This document shows positions 18,630 to 28,500 of a stretch of DNA of 61,597 nucleotides, one piece after another (within the stretch, counting starts at the first letter, position 1; the number at the start of each line of letters is the position of its first letter). The notes under the pieces were generated by a model. The model was not told where the DNA came from, ran no database searches, and saw only the letters and a list, made by a program, of their open reading frames with translations. The position numbers and the translations under genes were made by a program. The DNA comes from an uncultured Clostridia bacterium (GTDB lineage: Bacteria > Bacillota > Clostridia > Oscillospirales > Acutalibacteraceae): contig CAMHJC010000002.1 of NCBI GenBank assembly GCA_946185345.1, positions 1-61,597 on the forward strand, in the 5' to 3' direction.

Positions 18630-18789
18630 GGCACTGTGAGGAAATAAGATGGACAAAGATGGTGCGGGATTTTTTGTCTATGACAAGGCGGAGAAGCGCA
18701 GGAATACTTGGTGTATTCCAAGCTTTGACAACGAAGTCATAGGCAAAAAAGACAAGCCAGATTGTTCAGATTATTGTTGAACAGTGCCT
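18629..18789. mobile_element. MITE-like element, family 1 copy A (about 160 bp)
   Basis: Terminal inverted repeats aggcactgt / acagtgcct, TAA on both flanks; interior resembles reverse complement of 55093-55251. Confidence 0.6.
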
Positions 18790-18818
18790 AATGCTCACAA
18801 TTAATAGGATTTATTGAT

Positions 18819-19997
18819 ATGACTGAAATAAATAACTACAAAAAAAGGCGGAATATCGCCATCCTCGGCTCGACCGGCTCCATCGGTACACAGGCACTCG
18901 ATGTGGTGCGGGGAATGGGTCTGCATGTAACGGCACTGTGTGCCAACCGAAGCATTGACCTGCTGGAAAAGCAGGCGAGAGAATTCAGGCCCGATGTGGT
19001 GGCCGTCATGGACGCAGCCGCCGCTTCCGAGCTGAAAATCAAATTGGCCGACACGGACATCAAGGTGCTGCAAGGCATGGACGGCTTTATCGAGGCGGCC
19101 ACGCTTGAGCAGAATGACGTGGTGCTCAATTCGGTTGTCGGCATGGTGGGACTTATCCCGACATTGGCTGTCATTGAGTCGGGCAAGGATCTGGCGCTGG
19201 CCAACAAGGAGACGCTGGTCGCTGGCGGTCAGCGGGTGATGAAGGCGGCACGGGAAAAGGGCGTACCGATCCTTCCTGTGGACAGCGAACACTCCGCCAT
19301 ATTCCAGTGTCTGCAAGGATCTCCCGGAGCGCATGCCTTCCGCAGAATTATCCTCACCGCCTCAGGCGGTCCGTTCTTCGGCAAAAAGAGGGAAGAACTG
19401 CTCGACGTTACACCCGAACAGGCACTGAAGCATCCGAACTGGAGCATGGGAGCCAAAATCACCATTGATTCCGCCACCCTGATGAACAAGGGCCTGGAGG
19501 TTATCGAAGCGGCGTGGCTCTTTGACAAGGGCGTTGACGATATTGAAGTGGTAGTGCAGCGGGAGAGCATCATTCATTCCGCTGTGGAATACTGCGACAA
19601 TTCGGTGATTGCCCAGCTCGGCACGCCCGACATGAGAATTCCCATTCAATACGCCATCAGCTATCCCGATCGGGTGCCTTCGCCGGCAAAGCCGCTCGAT
19701 TTGTTTGAAGTGGGCAAGCTGACCTTCTACCGGCCGGACACCGAGACCTTCGTCTGTCTGGAAGCCTGCAAAGAGGCGATGCGTCGGGGCGGTCTTGCTC
19801 CGGCAGCCGCCAACGGCGCAAACGAAAAGGCGGTTGAGCTGTTTCTCAGGAAAAAAATCGGATTCCTCGACATCGGAAAATACGTCTGGGAAGCGATGGA
19901 TCGCCAGCCGAAGGTGGACAGCTTCACGGTTGAGGACGTATTGGCGTGCGATCAGGCGGCACGTGAATATGTGATGTCGGCTTCGGGAATGATATAA
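18819..19997 (+). CDS. dxr: 1-deoxy-D-xylulose-5-phosphate reductoisomerase
   Basis: IAILGSTGSIGTQALDVV, LANKETLVAGG, PVDSEHSAIFQCLQG, LTASGGPF. Confidence 0.97.
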   Translation: MTEINNYKKRRNIAILGSTGSIGTQALDVVRGMGLHVTALCANRSIDLLEKQAREFRPDVVAVMDAAAASELKIKLADTDIKVLQGMDGFIEAATLEQNDVVLNSVVGMVGLIPTLAVIESGKDLALANKETLVAGGQRVMKAAREKGVPILPVDSEHSAIFQCLQGSPGAHAFRRIILTASGGPFFGKKREELLDVTPEQALKHPNWSMGAKITIDSATLMNKGLEVIEAAWLFDKGVDDIEVVVQRESIIHSAVEYCDNSVIAQLGTPDMRIPIQYAISYPDRVPSPAKPLDLFEVGKLTFYRPDTETFVCLEACKEAMRRGGLAPAAANGANEKAVELFLRKKIGFLDIGKYVWEAMDRQPKVDSFTVEDVLACDQAAREYVMSASGMI

Positions 19998-20015
19998 GAA
20001 ATTAATTAGCAGGGA

Positions 20016-21083
20016 GTGGTCAATATTTCACCAATTTACATTGTTCTGACTGTCATTATCGCCGTTATTCTCTTTGCGATGATTATAGGAATACACGAAT
20101 TCGGACACTTTATCACAGCAAAAAAATTCGGCGTCAAGGTCAATGAATTCGCACTCGGCATGGGTCCGAAACTTATTTCAAAGCAGGGCAAGGAAACGCT
20201 CTATTCGCTCCGACTCATTCCGATCGGCGGCTACTGCGCCATGGAAGGCGAGGATGAGGACAGCGACGATGAACGCGCCCTCAACAACAAAAAATGGTGG
20301 CAGCGCGGCATTATTCTGGCGGCAGGCGCACTGATGAATATCATTCTCGGCATCGTGTTCATGTTCATCATTCAGGTGCAGCAGCCTTACTATGCTTCCA
20401 CCAAGATTGCCTACCTGGTGAGCGATTCCACCAGCGTCAACGCCGGAATTCAGCTGGGTGACGACATTTATTCCATCAACGGATACCGCACCTACTGCGC
20501 TACCGATATCAACTTTGCGCTTTCTACCGCCAGGGACGGCGTGCTGGACATAGCCGTTAAGCGCGACGGCAAAAAGCTGGAATTCAACGACCTCAAAATG
20601 CAGGTCGAGGAATACAACGGCACATCCTACACCACCATTGATTTCAAAGTCAAGCGGGTGGACAAAAACGTCTGGACGGTGCTTTCCAACACCTTCTCGG
20701 AAACATACGCTTATGTGAGGATGATTTACTCCAGCATCATCATGATGGTGACGGGACGAGTCGGATTCAACGAGGTGTCCGGCCCGGTCGGAATGGCATC
20801 GGCCATCGGGCAGGTTGCCGAGGCCGGCTTCAAGTACAGCTTCATAGACGGTCTGAATAATATCATCAACTTCATGGCGCTCATTACCGTCAACCTTGGC
20901 ATCTTCAATCTGCTTCCTCTGCCGGCACTTGACGGCGGACGGCTGCTCTTCGTCATCATCGAGGGCATCAGGCGCAAGCCGATTGACCCGGAGAAGGAAG
21001 GAATCGTCCATTTTGTTGGATTTGCGCTCCTGATACTTTTGATGATCATCATCACCATCAAGGATGTCTGGTCGCTCTTCTGA
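20016..21083 (+). CDS. rseP: Site-2 protease family RIP metalloprotease
   Basis: IGIHEFGHFITAKKFGVKVNEFALGMGPKL (HExxH), PDZ-like region, FNLLPLPALDGGRLLF. Confidence 0.93.
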   Translation: MVNISPIYIVLTVIIAVILFAMIIGIHEFGHFITAKKFGVKVNEFALGMGPKLISKQGKETLYSLRLIPIGGYCAMEGEDEDSDDERALNNKKWWQRGIILAAGALMNIILGIVFMFIIQVQQPYYASTKIAYLVSDSTSVNAGIQLGDDIYSINGYRTYCATDINFALSTARDGVLDIAVKRDGKKLEFNDLKMQVEEYNGTSYTTIDFKVKRVDKNVWTVLSNTFSETYAYVRMIYSSIIMMVTGRVGFNEVSGPVGMASAIGQVAEAGFKYSFIDGLNNIINFMALITVNLGIFNLLPLPALDGGRLLFVIIEGIRRKPIDPEKEGIVHFVGFALLILLMIIITIKDVWSLF

Positions 21084-21180
21084 TGCGATTATCTATACGC
21101 TAAAGAAAAAGGCAATTTGTCCTCACCGGGCAGATTGCCTTTTGGTTAATTCAAAAAAAATAAAGAGCAGGAGAATTCAT

Positions 21181-21981
21181 ATGGAGATTGTGGACAAGAG
21201 GATAGACGGCGGAAAGGCCTTCGACTGGGGTAGAACGTCGGAGGATTACGCCAGATTCAGGGATATTTATCCTGAACTTTTCTATGAGAAGATTGTTGCC
21301 AGAGGACTCTGTGTCAAAGGGCAGAATGTGCTTGACATCGGCACCGGGACAGGCGTGCTTCCGAGAAATATGTTCCGGTTCGGAGCAACGTGGACAGGGA
21401 CGGATATTTCCCCCGAGCAGATTGCCCAGGCCAAGCGCCTTGCGGGAGAGGCGGGAATGGCTATCGACTTTCTTGCCGTGCCGACGGAAAAACTGGATTT
21501 TCCCGAAGAATCCTTTGACGTCATCACCGCCTGCCAGTGCTTCTGGTATTTTGACCACGACAAAGTGATGCCGATGCTCCGCAAAATGCTCAAACCGGGC
21601 GGAAAGCTGCTGATTCTCTACATGGCGTGGCTTCCGTATGAGGATGAAATCGCCCGGGCCAGCGAAGAGGTTGTCCTGAAATACAGTCCAAATTGGTCGG
21701 GAGCAGGGGAGAGGTTCAAACCGATAGACATTCCGGAGGCGGCCTTTCAGTATTTCGACCTTGTGGAGCACGAGGAGTATTATCTGGATGTGCCTTTCAC
21801 CAAAGAGAGCTGGCACGGCCGGATGAAGGCCTGCCGGGGTGTAGGCGCGTCGCTGTCGGGCGAAGCGCTTGCCCAGTGGGAGCAGGAGCATTGGCGGATG
21901 CTCGGTCAGGAGCTGCCCGAAGGCACAGACGCCTTTACGGTAAGGCATTGCGCCGCACTTGCCGTACTGCGTAGGAAATAA
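21181..21981 (+). CDS. Class I SAM-dependent methyltransferase
   Basis: VLDIGTGTGVLPRNM, GTDISPEQIAQAKRLA, FDVITACQCFWYFDHDKVMPMLRKMLKPGGKLLI. Confidence 0.88.
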   Translation: MEIVDKRIDGGKAFDWGRTSEDYARFRDIYPELFYEKIVARGLCVKGQNVLDIGTGTGVLPRNMFRFGATWTGTDISPEQIAQAKRLAGEAGMAIDFLAVPTEKLDFPEESFDVITACQCFWYFDHDKVMPMLRKMLKPGGKLLILYMAWLPYEDEIARASEEVVLKYSPNWSGAGERFKPIDIPEAAFQYFDLVEHEEYYLDVPFTKESWHGRMKACRGVGASLSGEALAQWEQEHWRMLGQELPEGTDAFTVRHCAALAVLRRK

Positions 21982-22008
21982 TGATTCCGCTCCGTCAACC
22001 GCCGGAAT

Positions 22009-22875
22009 TCAGAAAAGCGAGGTCTGTTCAAAGACGTCATCGGGAAATTCACTCAGATAGCCAAATACATCGTGCGGATGATACAAAATGCCGTTTGCAC
22101 TGCATGCGGCGCGAAAATACTTCATCAGAATCGCACTGTTGGGAGATGGAAGTTCATAGGCATTGCCGTAAGCGGCGATGTATTTTTGCTTGAGTCCTGG
22201 AAAATGTCTGTCCAGCGCATCGTAATAATATTCCCTGTCTCCTTCCCGCAGGGTCAGTCCCATACCGAAGCAGACAATTCCTTTGACCTCCGCCTGAATG
22301 CAGTCATTCAAAATGCCGGTGAGGTTTTCAATGGTATCGTTGATGAAGGGGAGAATGGGACAGAGCCAGACCACGGTGGGAATCCCGTTGTCCCGCATGG
22401 TTTTCAGCACTTCAAACCGTTCCCGGGTGGTGGAGACATTCGGCTCGACAATGCGGCAAAGGTCTTCGGAATAGGTGGTGAGGGTCATCTGGACGACGCA
22501 TTTGGATTTTTCGTTGATTTTTTTGAGCAGGTCCAGATCACGCAGAATTCTTGCGGATTTGGTCAGAATTGACAGCCCGAAGCCGTACCGTTCTATGATT
22601 TCAAGACATTGCCGTGTGAGCCTGAGCTTTTCCTCGATATGAAGATACGGGTCGCACATTGCGCCGGTTGCTATCATGCAGCCGGTTTTCTTTTTGCGAA
22701 GCGCTCTTTCAAGCAGCTCAGGGGCGTTGATTTTTACCTCGATATCCTCGAATTCATGGGTCATCCCGTAGCATTTGCTGCGTGAGTCGCAGTAAATGCA
22801 TCCGTGAGAGCAGCCCCGGTAAATATTCATTCCGTTTTTGGGAGAGAGTATGCTTTGGGCAAAGACCTCATGCAT
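22009..22875 (-). CDS. SPL-like radical SAM protein
   Basis: MNIYRGCSHGCIYCDSRS (CxxxCxxC), GMTHEFEDIEVKINAPELLERALRKKK. Confidence 0.88.
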   Translation of the reverse strand: MHEVFAQSILSPKNGMNIYRGCSHGCIYCDSRSKCYGMTHEFEDIEVKINAPELLERALRKKKTGCMIATGAMCDPYLHIEEKLRLTRQCLEIIERYGFGLSILTKSARILRDLDLLKKINEKSKCVVQMTLTTYSEDLCRIVEPNVSTTRERFEVLKTMRDNGIPTVVWLCPILPFINDTIENLTGILNDCIQAEVKGIVCFGMGLTLREGDREYYYDALDRHFPGLKQKYIAAYGNAYELPSPNSAILMKYFRAACSANGILYHPHDVFGYLSEFPDDVFEQTSLF

Positions 22876-23090
22876 GGGTGAATCATTCCTGTCGGTTCAA
22901 TCTGATAATTCCATTATACAGTCATTGGCCGCTAAAGTACATAGATCCTACAACTTTTTTTCATGCATGAATGAATTTCCTTGTCATTCGGGTAATTATA
23001 TGGTATAATGATTTTAAATCATTAAACTCGGATAATTGTACGGTTTTTCCGGAACATCAATAATGAATTTTATGAAAGGACGGATTTTCA

Positions 23091-24140
23091 ATGGAAAGAA
23101 GAAAAAGCAGAAAAGTAAAGGTCGGCAATATTTACATAGGCGGAGACGCTCCGATCACCATTCAGTCCATGCTCAACAAGCCTTCCACCGACATCGAAGG
23201 CAGCGTGGCACAGGCCAAGGCGCTTGAAGCGGCCGGCTGCGAGATCATCCGCGCGGCAGTGCCGGATATGCCTGCGGTCAAGCTCATTGCGGCATTGAAG
23301 GAAGCCGTTTCGGTGCCGATCGTGGCGGACATTCATTTTGACTACAGGCTGGCCATAGAATCCGCCGCGGCGGGTGTGGACAAAATCCGCATCAATCCCG
23401 GCAATATCGGGGATGAGAGCCGGGTCAAGGCGGTGGTCGACGTCTGCCGTCAGTGCGGCATTCCCATCAGAGTAGGCGTGAATTCCGGTTCGGTGGAGAA
23501 ATCCATTCTGGCCAGATACGGCGCGCCGACAGCCGAAGCGCTGGTGGAAAGCGCTCTCTATCATGTTTCGCTGCTGGAAAAATTCGATTTTTATGACACG
23601 GTTATTTCCATGAAATCCTCTACCGTTCAGACAATGGTGGAATCCTACCGCATTGCCGCCGAGCGATGCGATTATCCGCTGCATCTCGGCGTGACCGAAG
23701 CCGGCACCGAACGCATGGGTCTGATCAAATCCTCGGCAGGTCTGGGTTCGCTGCTGATGGACGGTATAGGCGATACCGTCCGTGTGTCCCTGACAGCCGA
23801 TCCGGTGCGTGAAGTTTACGCCGCCAAGGATATTCTGAGAGGACTGGACATACGCAAGGGCGGCATTCAGTTTGTCTCCTGTCCGACCTGCGGACGCACG
23901 AGAATCGACCTGATCAAGCTGGCCGAGGACGTGCAGGAGGCTTTGAAGGATGTCAATAAGGACATCAAGGTGGCCGTCATGGGATGTGTGGTCAACGGCC
24001 CGGGTGAAGCCAGAGAAGCAGATATCGGAGTAGCCGGCGGCGTTGGCTGCGGACTCATCTTCAAAAAAGGCGAGGTGCTTCGCAAGGTGCCGGAGGAGGA
24101 GCTTCTCAGCGAGCTGCTGAAGGAAATAGAATTGCTGTGA
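23091..24140 (+). CDS. ispG: 4-hydroxy-3-methylbut-2-en-1-yl diphosphate synthase
   Basis: RKVKVGNIYIGGDAPITIQSMLN, RINPGNIG, SCPTCGRTRIDL, VMGCVVNGPGEAREADIGVAGG. Confidence 0.97.
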   Translation: MERRKSRKVKVGNIYIGGDAPITIQSMLNKPSTDIEGSVAQAKALEAAGCEIIRAAVPDMPAVKLIAALKEAVSVPIVADIHFDYRLAIESAAAGVDKIRINPGNIGDESRVKAVVDVCRQCGIPIRVGVNSGSVEKSILARYGAPTAEALVESALYHVSLLEKFDFYDTVISMKSSTVQTMVESYRIAAERCDYPLHLGVTEAGTERMGLIKSSAGLGSLLMDGIGDTVRVSLTADPVREVYAAKDILRGLDIRKGGIQFVSCPTCGRTRIDLIKLAEDVQEALKDVNKDIKVAVMGCVVNGPGEAREADIGVAGGVGCGLIFKKGEVLRKVPEEELLSELLKEIELL

Positions 24141-24221
24141 CGCCGGTCATAGTCCCGAATCGGAGAAAAAGCTGATTGATCCGAATCCGCCAATCCCCCG
24201 ATTTCAGGCATTTTCCGCATG

Positions 24222-24248
24222 ATACAATCGGCAATAGGAAATTCAGCA
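24222..24248 (+). repeat. 27-bp direct repeat, copy 1
   Basis: atacaatcggcaataggaaattcagca; identical to 24545-24571. Confidence 0.9.
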
Positions 24249-24273
24249 GGCGATTGTTAAAGAAAACAAAAAC

Positions 24274-24450
24274 AGGAAAGCGCGCAGCGCCAATTAAGCG
24301 AGCGAATGCGAGCGCGGGGTGCAGGGGACTGGTTCCCTGCCGGGTCAAGGGCAGCGTCCTTGCGGGGGCGGTGGGGGCAGAGCCACCACGAGCGAAGCGA
24401 AGCTGAGCGAGCAAAACGCACTTAGATTAAAACGGGGTCGGGCGAATACG
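24274..24450. repeat. Dispersed intergenic repeat family 3, copy 1
   Basis: aggaaagcgcgcagcgccaattaagcgagcg...gtcaagggcagcgtcct...ggggtcgggcgaat; related to 59921-60063 and 39756-39803. Confidence 0.6.
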
Positions 24451-24544
24451 GAAAAGGCAAAAATCAAAAAAACTTCCCAGGACTGGAGAAAAGTCACTCG
24501 TATCAAAAAAGCCCAATCCCCAGTATTATCGGCTTTTTCAACTT

Positions 24545-24571
24545 ATACAATCGGCAATAGGAAATTCAGCA
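24545..24571 (+). repeat. 27-bp direct repeat, copy 2
   Basis: Exact copy of 24222-24248; lies directly before the RBS of the 24587 ORF. Confidence 0.9.
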
Positions 24572-24586
24572 AAAGGAGGCGGCAGC

Positions 24587-24778
24587 ATGGCGGCCATCAG
24601 ACATTACAGGATCCGTACCGGACTGCTCAAAGGAGTCGGTCTGAAAGGCAGGCACAGACGGCTGCTCAGGCGTGAACTGAATAAGACCGTGAGGTCATAT
24701 ATCGGCCGGCCGGCGACGGCTGCCGCACAGACGACAATTTCGCTGGTGAGGCGAAAGATCAAGGCTCTGCCAAAGTAA
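24587..24778 (+). CDS. Small highly basic protein (63 aa)
   Basis: RBS aaaggagg upstream; MAAIRHYRIRTGLLKGVGLKGRHRRLLRRELNKTVRSYIGRPATAAAQTTISLVRRKIKALPK. Confidence 0.5.
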   Translation: MAAIRHYRIRTGLLKGVGLKGRHRRLLRRELNKTVRSYIGRPATAAAQTTISLVRRKIKALPK

Positions 24779-24794
24779 AGCGATGGTGTGAAGG

Positions 24795-24965
24795 ATGAAA
24801 ATAACACATGTGCTGGCGCTGAAAGCGATGTCAGAAATGAAAAATGTAAGGCTTTCGAGAAAAAGCAGGCGCAAAATCAGAAAGGCCGCCAACAGTACGG
24901 TTGACGCGGCAGTCAGTGTCACCGCCGATTTGCTCAAAAGCATGCGCAGGTCTAAAGAAAAATAA
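24795..24965 (+). CDS. Small basic protein (56 aa), below the ORF-track cutoff
   Basis: ATG 24795 to TAA 24965: MKITHVLALKAMSEMKNVRLSRKSRRKIRKAANSTVDAAVSVTADLLKSMRRSKEK. Confidence 0.45.
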   Translation: MKITHVLALKAMSEMKNVRLSRKSRRKIRKAANSTVDAAVSVTADLLKSMRRSKEK

Positions 24966-24986
24966 ACAGTACGGAGGTTTATCAAT

Positions 24987-25526
24987 ATGGCAAAGAAAAA
25001 AAAGATTTCCACAGAGGAAAAGATCAAGAAATACAAGAGAAACCGGAAACTGTCAATCGCTCTCAAGATCATGACGGGACTATTGGTGGCGGCGCTGATG
25101 GTGCCGACCTGCTATTACGGATATTACTTTGTGGTCTTTTCCATCATGCCCATCGGCAACAATGCCGACAAGAGCGTCGGGGAAGGCTTCAGCCGGCCGC
25201 TTCATATGATATCCAAAAACGAGGCTTCCGACAGCTTTATTCTGGCGTATTATTATGACGACTGCTGGCATGTGGTGGACGACGGCAAGAAGCTCAAGGA
25301 AAACCGCGATAATTTTACGATATACAAAAAAGACGATGAATGGCACGATGACAAGCATCTGCAGCTGCTTCTGGTCAAAAACGGCTATCTGCTCAACAAT
25401 GTGCCTCTGAGCGAATTCACCCTGATAGACGACAGATGCTTCAGGGACTGCATGAAAACCATGACGATGGATGAATTTTATGCCTATTGCGAAGAAAAGG
25501 ATCTTCAGTCAATGTACATTCACTGA
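24987..25526 (+). CDS. Hypothetical membrane-anchored protein (179 aa)
   Basis: Basic N-terminus, one TM (IMTGLLVAALMVPTCYYGYYFVVF), RBS cggagg. Confidence 0.65.
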   Translation: MAKKKKISTEEKIKKYKRNRKLSIALKIMTGLLVAALMVPTCYYGYYFVVFSIMPIGNNADKSVGEGFSRPLHMISKNEASDSFILAYYYDDCWHVVDDGKKLKENRDNFTIYKKDDEWHDDKHLQLLLVKNGYLLNNVPLSEFTLIDDRCFRDCMKTMTMDEFYAYCEEKDLQSMYIH

Positions 25527-25562
25527 CGGAAGAAGGTTCCGGGTAAGGAGAACTTGCAGAGA

Positions 25563-28500
25563 ATGACAAGTAAAATCACAGATATATTTTTAGAAGCGGC
25601 AGACAGCTACAACGTCAGACAGATCAGCGACGGAGAGATCACCCGCATACGCTTTGCGGACAAATGCTGCGCGATGACGGTGTGGGCGGATTTCTGCGAA
25701 TACATCGACCGTGAGCTGCTCTTTAAAGCCGAACACGACATACGCGAAAGCTACGGTTTTTCCTCGGTCATGATACGGCCGCATTTTCCCGAAAAGTGCT
25801 TCAACAAGTCGGTACTGGGCGATATGGTGATGGAACTGAAGCGGAGAATCTCCACCGTCAACGGCTCGTTCGTCAATTGCAAATGGACGTGGGACAGCGC
25901 CAACAGTGTGGTGGAGTGCGAGCTTGCCCACAATGCCTTAGCGCTGCTTGCCGAAAAGCATTTCAGCGATGAATTTGTCAATCTGGTGCGGGAGGAATTC
26001 GGAAAAAACGTGGAGATCAGGCTGAGATTTGATGAGACGGCATCCCGGCGTGTCGAATTGCCGGCGCCGCCGCCTGCTCCCGAACCTTCCCAGCCAAGCG
26101 CTCCTCCGTCGGGCGATCCTCCTCCGTGGGAGGCGTCGGAACCGGCGCCGCCGCCCATGCCCGACCGTCCGGAATTCACCGGTCAGGCGAGAGTAAAGAA
26201 AGTCAAGGTGCAGGAGGGAGCTGCCAATCTGACATTTGAAGGCATCCCTGAGAAATATCACGATCCGGAGATCATTTACGGCACGCCGAAGAACATTCCG
26301 GCCGTGCCGATGGTTGATCTCAATCCCAACTACAAAAAGGTTACGGTCTACGGTACGATATTCGGTTACGCCGTCAAGGACACCAAGGCGGGAGACAAAA
26401 AGATCATCTCCTTTGCGGTCACCGACAAGACCTCCTCGGTCACGGTCAAGATGATCGCCAAAAAAGACGACTGCGAATTCTTAGGTTCACTCGGAGACGG
26501 CAAATGCGTAGCGATTCAGGGCGATTATAAATTTGACGATTTCGACCACGAATTCGCCATACGTCCCCAGTGTATTGCCGCCATGAAGGAGACAAAGCGC
26601 ACTGACAACGCCGAGGTCAAGCGTGTGGAGCTTCACCTGCATACCAATATGTCGGCCATGGACGCCATGACTCCTACCAAGAAGCTGGTGCAGCGTGCCG
26701 CCGAATGGGGCATGCCGGCCATTGCCATTACCGATCACGGTGTGGCGCAGGCCTTCCCGGACGCCATGAACGCCGCAAAAGCATGCAAAAAGGACGGCAA
26801 GCCCATCAAGATTCTTTACGGCATTGAAGCCTATTACATCGACGACATGGTGGATATCGTCAAGGGAGAGGACGACCGCCCGATCGACGGCGAATTCATT
26901 GTGTTCGACCTGGAAACAACCGGCCTGAGTGCGGCTTCCGAGAGAATCACCGAAATCGGCGCTGTCCGTTATAAGGGCGGCGAGATTCTCGACAAATTCA
27001 ACACATTTGTCAATCCTCACATATCCATTCCGCAGAAGATTGTGGAGCTGACGGGCATTACCGACGAGATGGTGAAGGACGCTCCCGATGAGAACGAAGC
27101 GGTGAGGGCTTTTCTGGAATACAGCGGCGAGAATCCCGTCTTCATCGCCCACAACGCCAATTTCGACATAGGCTTCATGAAGGCGGCCTGCGAGCGCTGC
27201 GGGATTGAATTTGACCCGGTGTATATCGACACCGTGCCGCTGGCCCGTGCGCTTCATCCCAGCCTGAAAAATCACAAGCTCGACACGGTGGGCGAATATC
27301 TCGAAATTCCGCCCTTTGAGCACCACAGGGCGTGCGACGATGCGCTGGCTCTGGCGCAGATCGTCCAGAAGGAATTTGAGCTGCTGGCCAATGAATATGA
27401 AGTGGCCTGCGTCAGGGACATCAACACCAAGGCCAAGTCCACCGATACCACCAAGCTGCGCCCGAATCATCAGATCATCTTAGCCAAAAATCTTGTGGGA
27501 CTCAAGAATCTCTACAAGCTGATTTCGGCTTCCAACTTAAAGCACTTTCACCGCAAGCCGAGAATTCCCCGCAGCGAGATCATCAAACGCCGTGAGGGAC
27601 TGATTCTGGGAAGCGCCTGCGAACAGGGAGAGCTGTATCAGGCGATACTCCTCGGCCGCAGCGAAAAGGACATTGAAAATATAGCCTCCTTCTATGATTA
27701 TCTGGAAGTGCAGCCCCTGGGCAACAATGAATTCATGCTGCGTGACGGCAAAGTCAAGGACAGACAGGCCCTGATCGACATCAACAAGAAGATCATAGCG
27801 TTAGGCGACAAACTCAATAAACCGGTCGTCGCCACCTGCGACGTGCATTTCATGGATCCGGAGGATTCCGAATTTCGCAAAGTGCTGATGGTGCAGCAGG
27901 GATTCTCAGACGCGGACAAACAGGCTCCGCTCTACCTAAGGACGACCGAGGAAATGTTGGCCGAATTCGACTATCTGCCGCCCGAAAAGGCGTACGAAAT
28001 CGTCGTCACCAACACCAACAGAATCGCCGATATGGTGGAGGACATCAAACCCATTCCGGACGGTGTTTTTCCGCCGTCCATCGAAGGCGCCGAACAGCAG
28101 CTTCGGGATATCTCCACGGCCAGGGCGCATGCGATATACGGCGATCCTCTGCCGGAATACGTGCAGGCGCGTCTTGACAAGGAACTTAATTCCATCATCG
28201 GCAACGGCTTTGCGGTCATGTATATGACGGCGCAGAAGCTGATTGCCTATTCCGAGCATAACGGGTATCTGGTCGGTTCGAGAGGATCGGTGGGTTCGTC
28301 ATTTGTCGCCACCATGTCGGGCATATCGGAGGTTAATCCTCTGGCGCCGCACTACGTCTGCCCGAACTGCAAGTGGAGCCAGTTCTTCGAAAAAAGCCTG
28401 GAGTACGGCTCCGGCTTTGACCTGCCGCCCAAAAAATGTCCCGAATGTGGCGCCGAACTGAACCGTGACGGCCACGAGATTCCCTTTGAAACCTTCCTCG

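Noticed and set aside
24319-24675. 118-aa ORF through the dispersed repeat
   Set aside because: Frame is made by repeat sequence (GTGSLPGQGQRPCGGGGG) and lacks an RBS; conflicts with the 24587 ORF.
26487-27470. 327-aa minus-strand ORF
   Set aside because: Antisense shadow of polC (strong known motifs on + strand).
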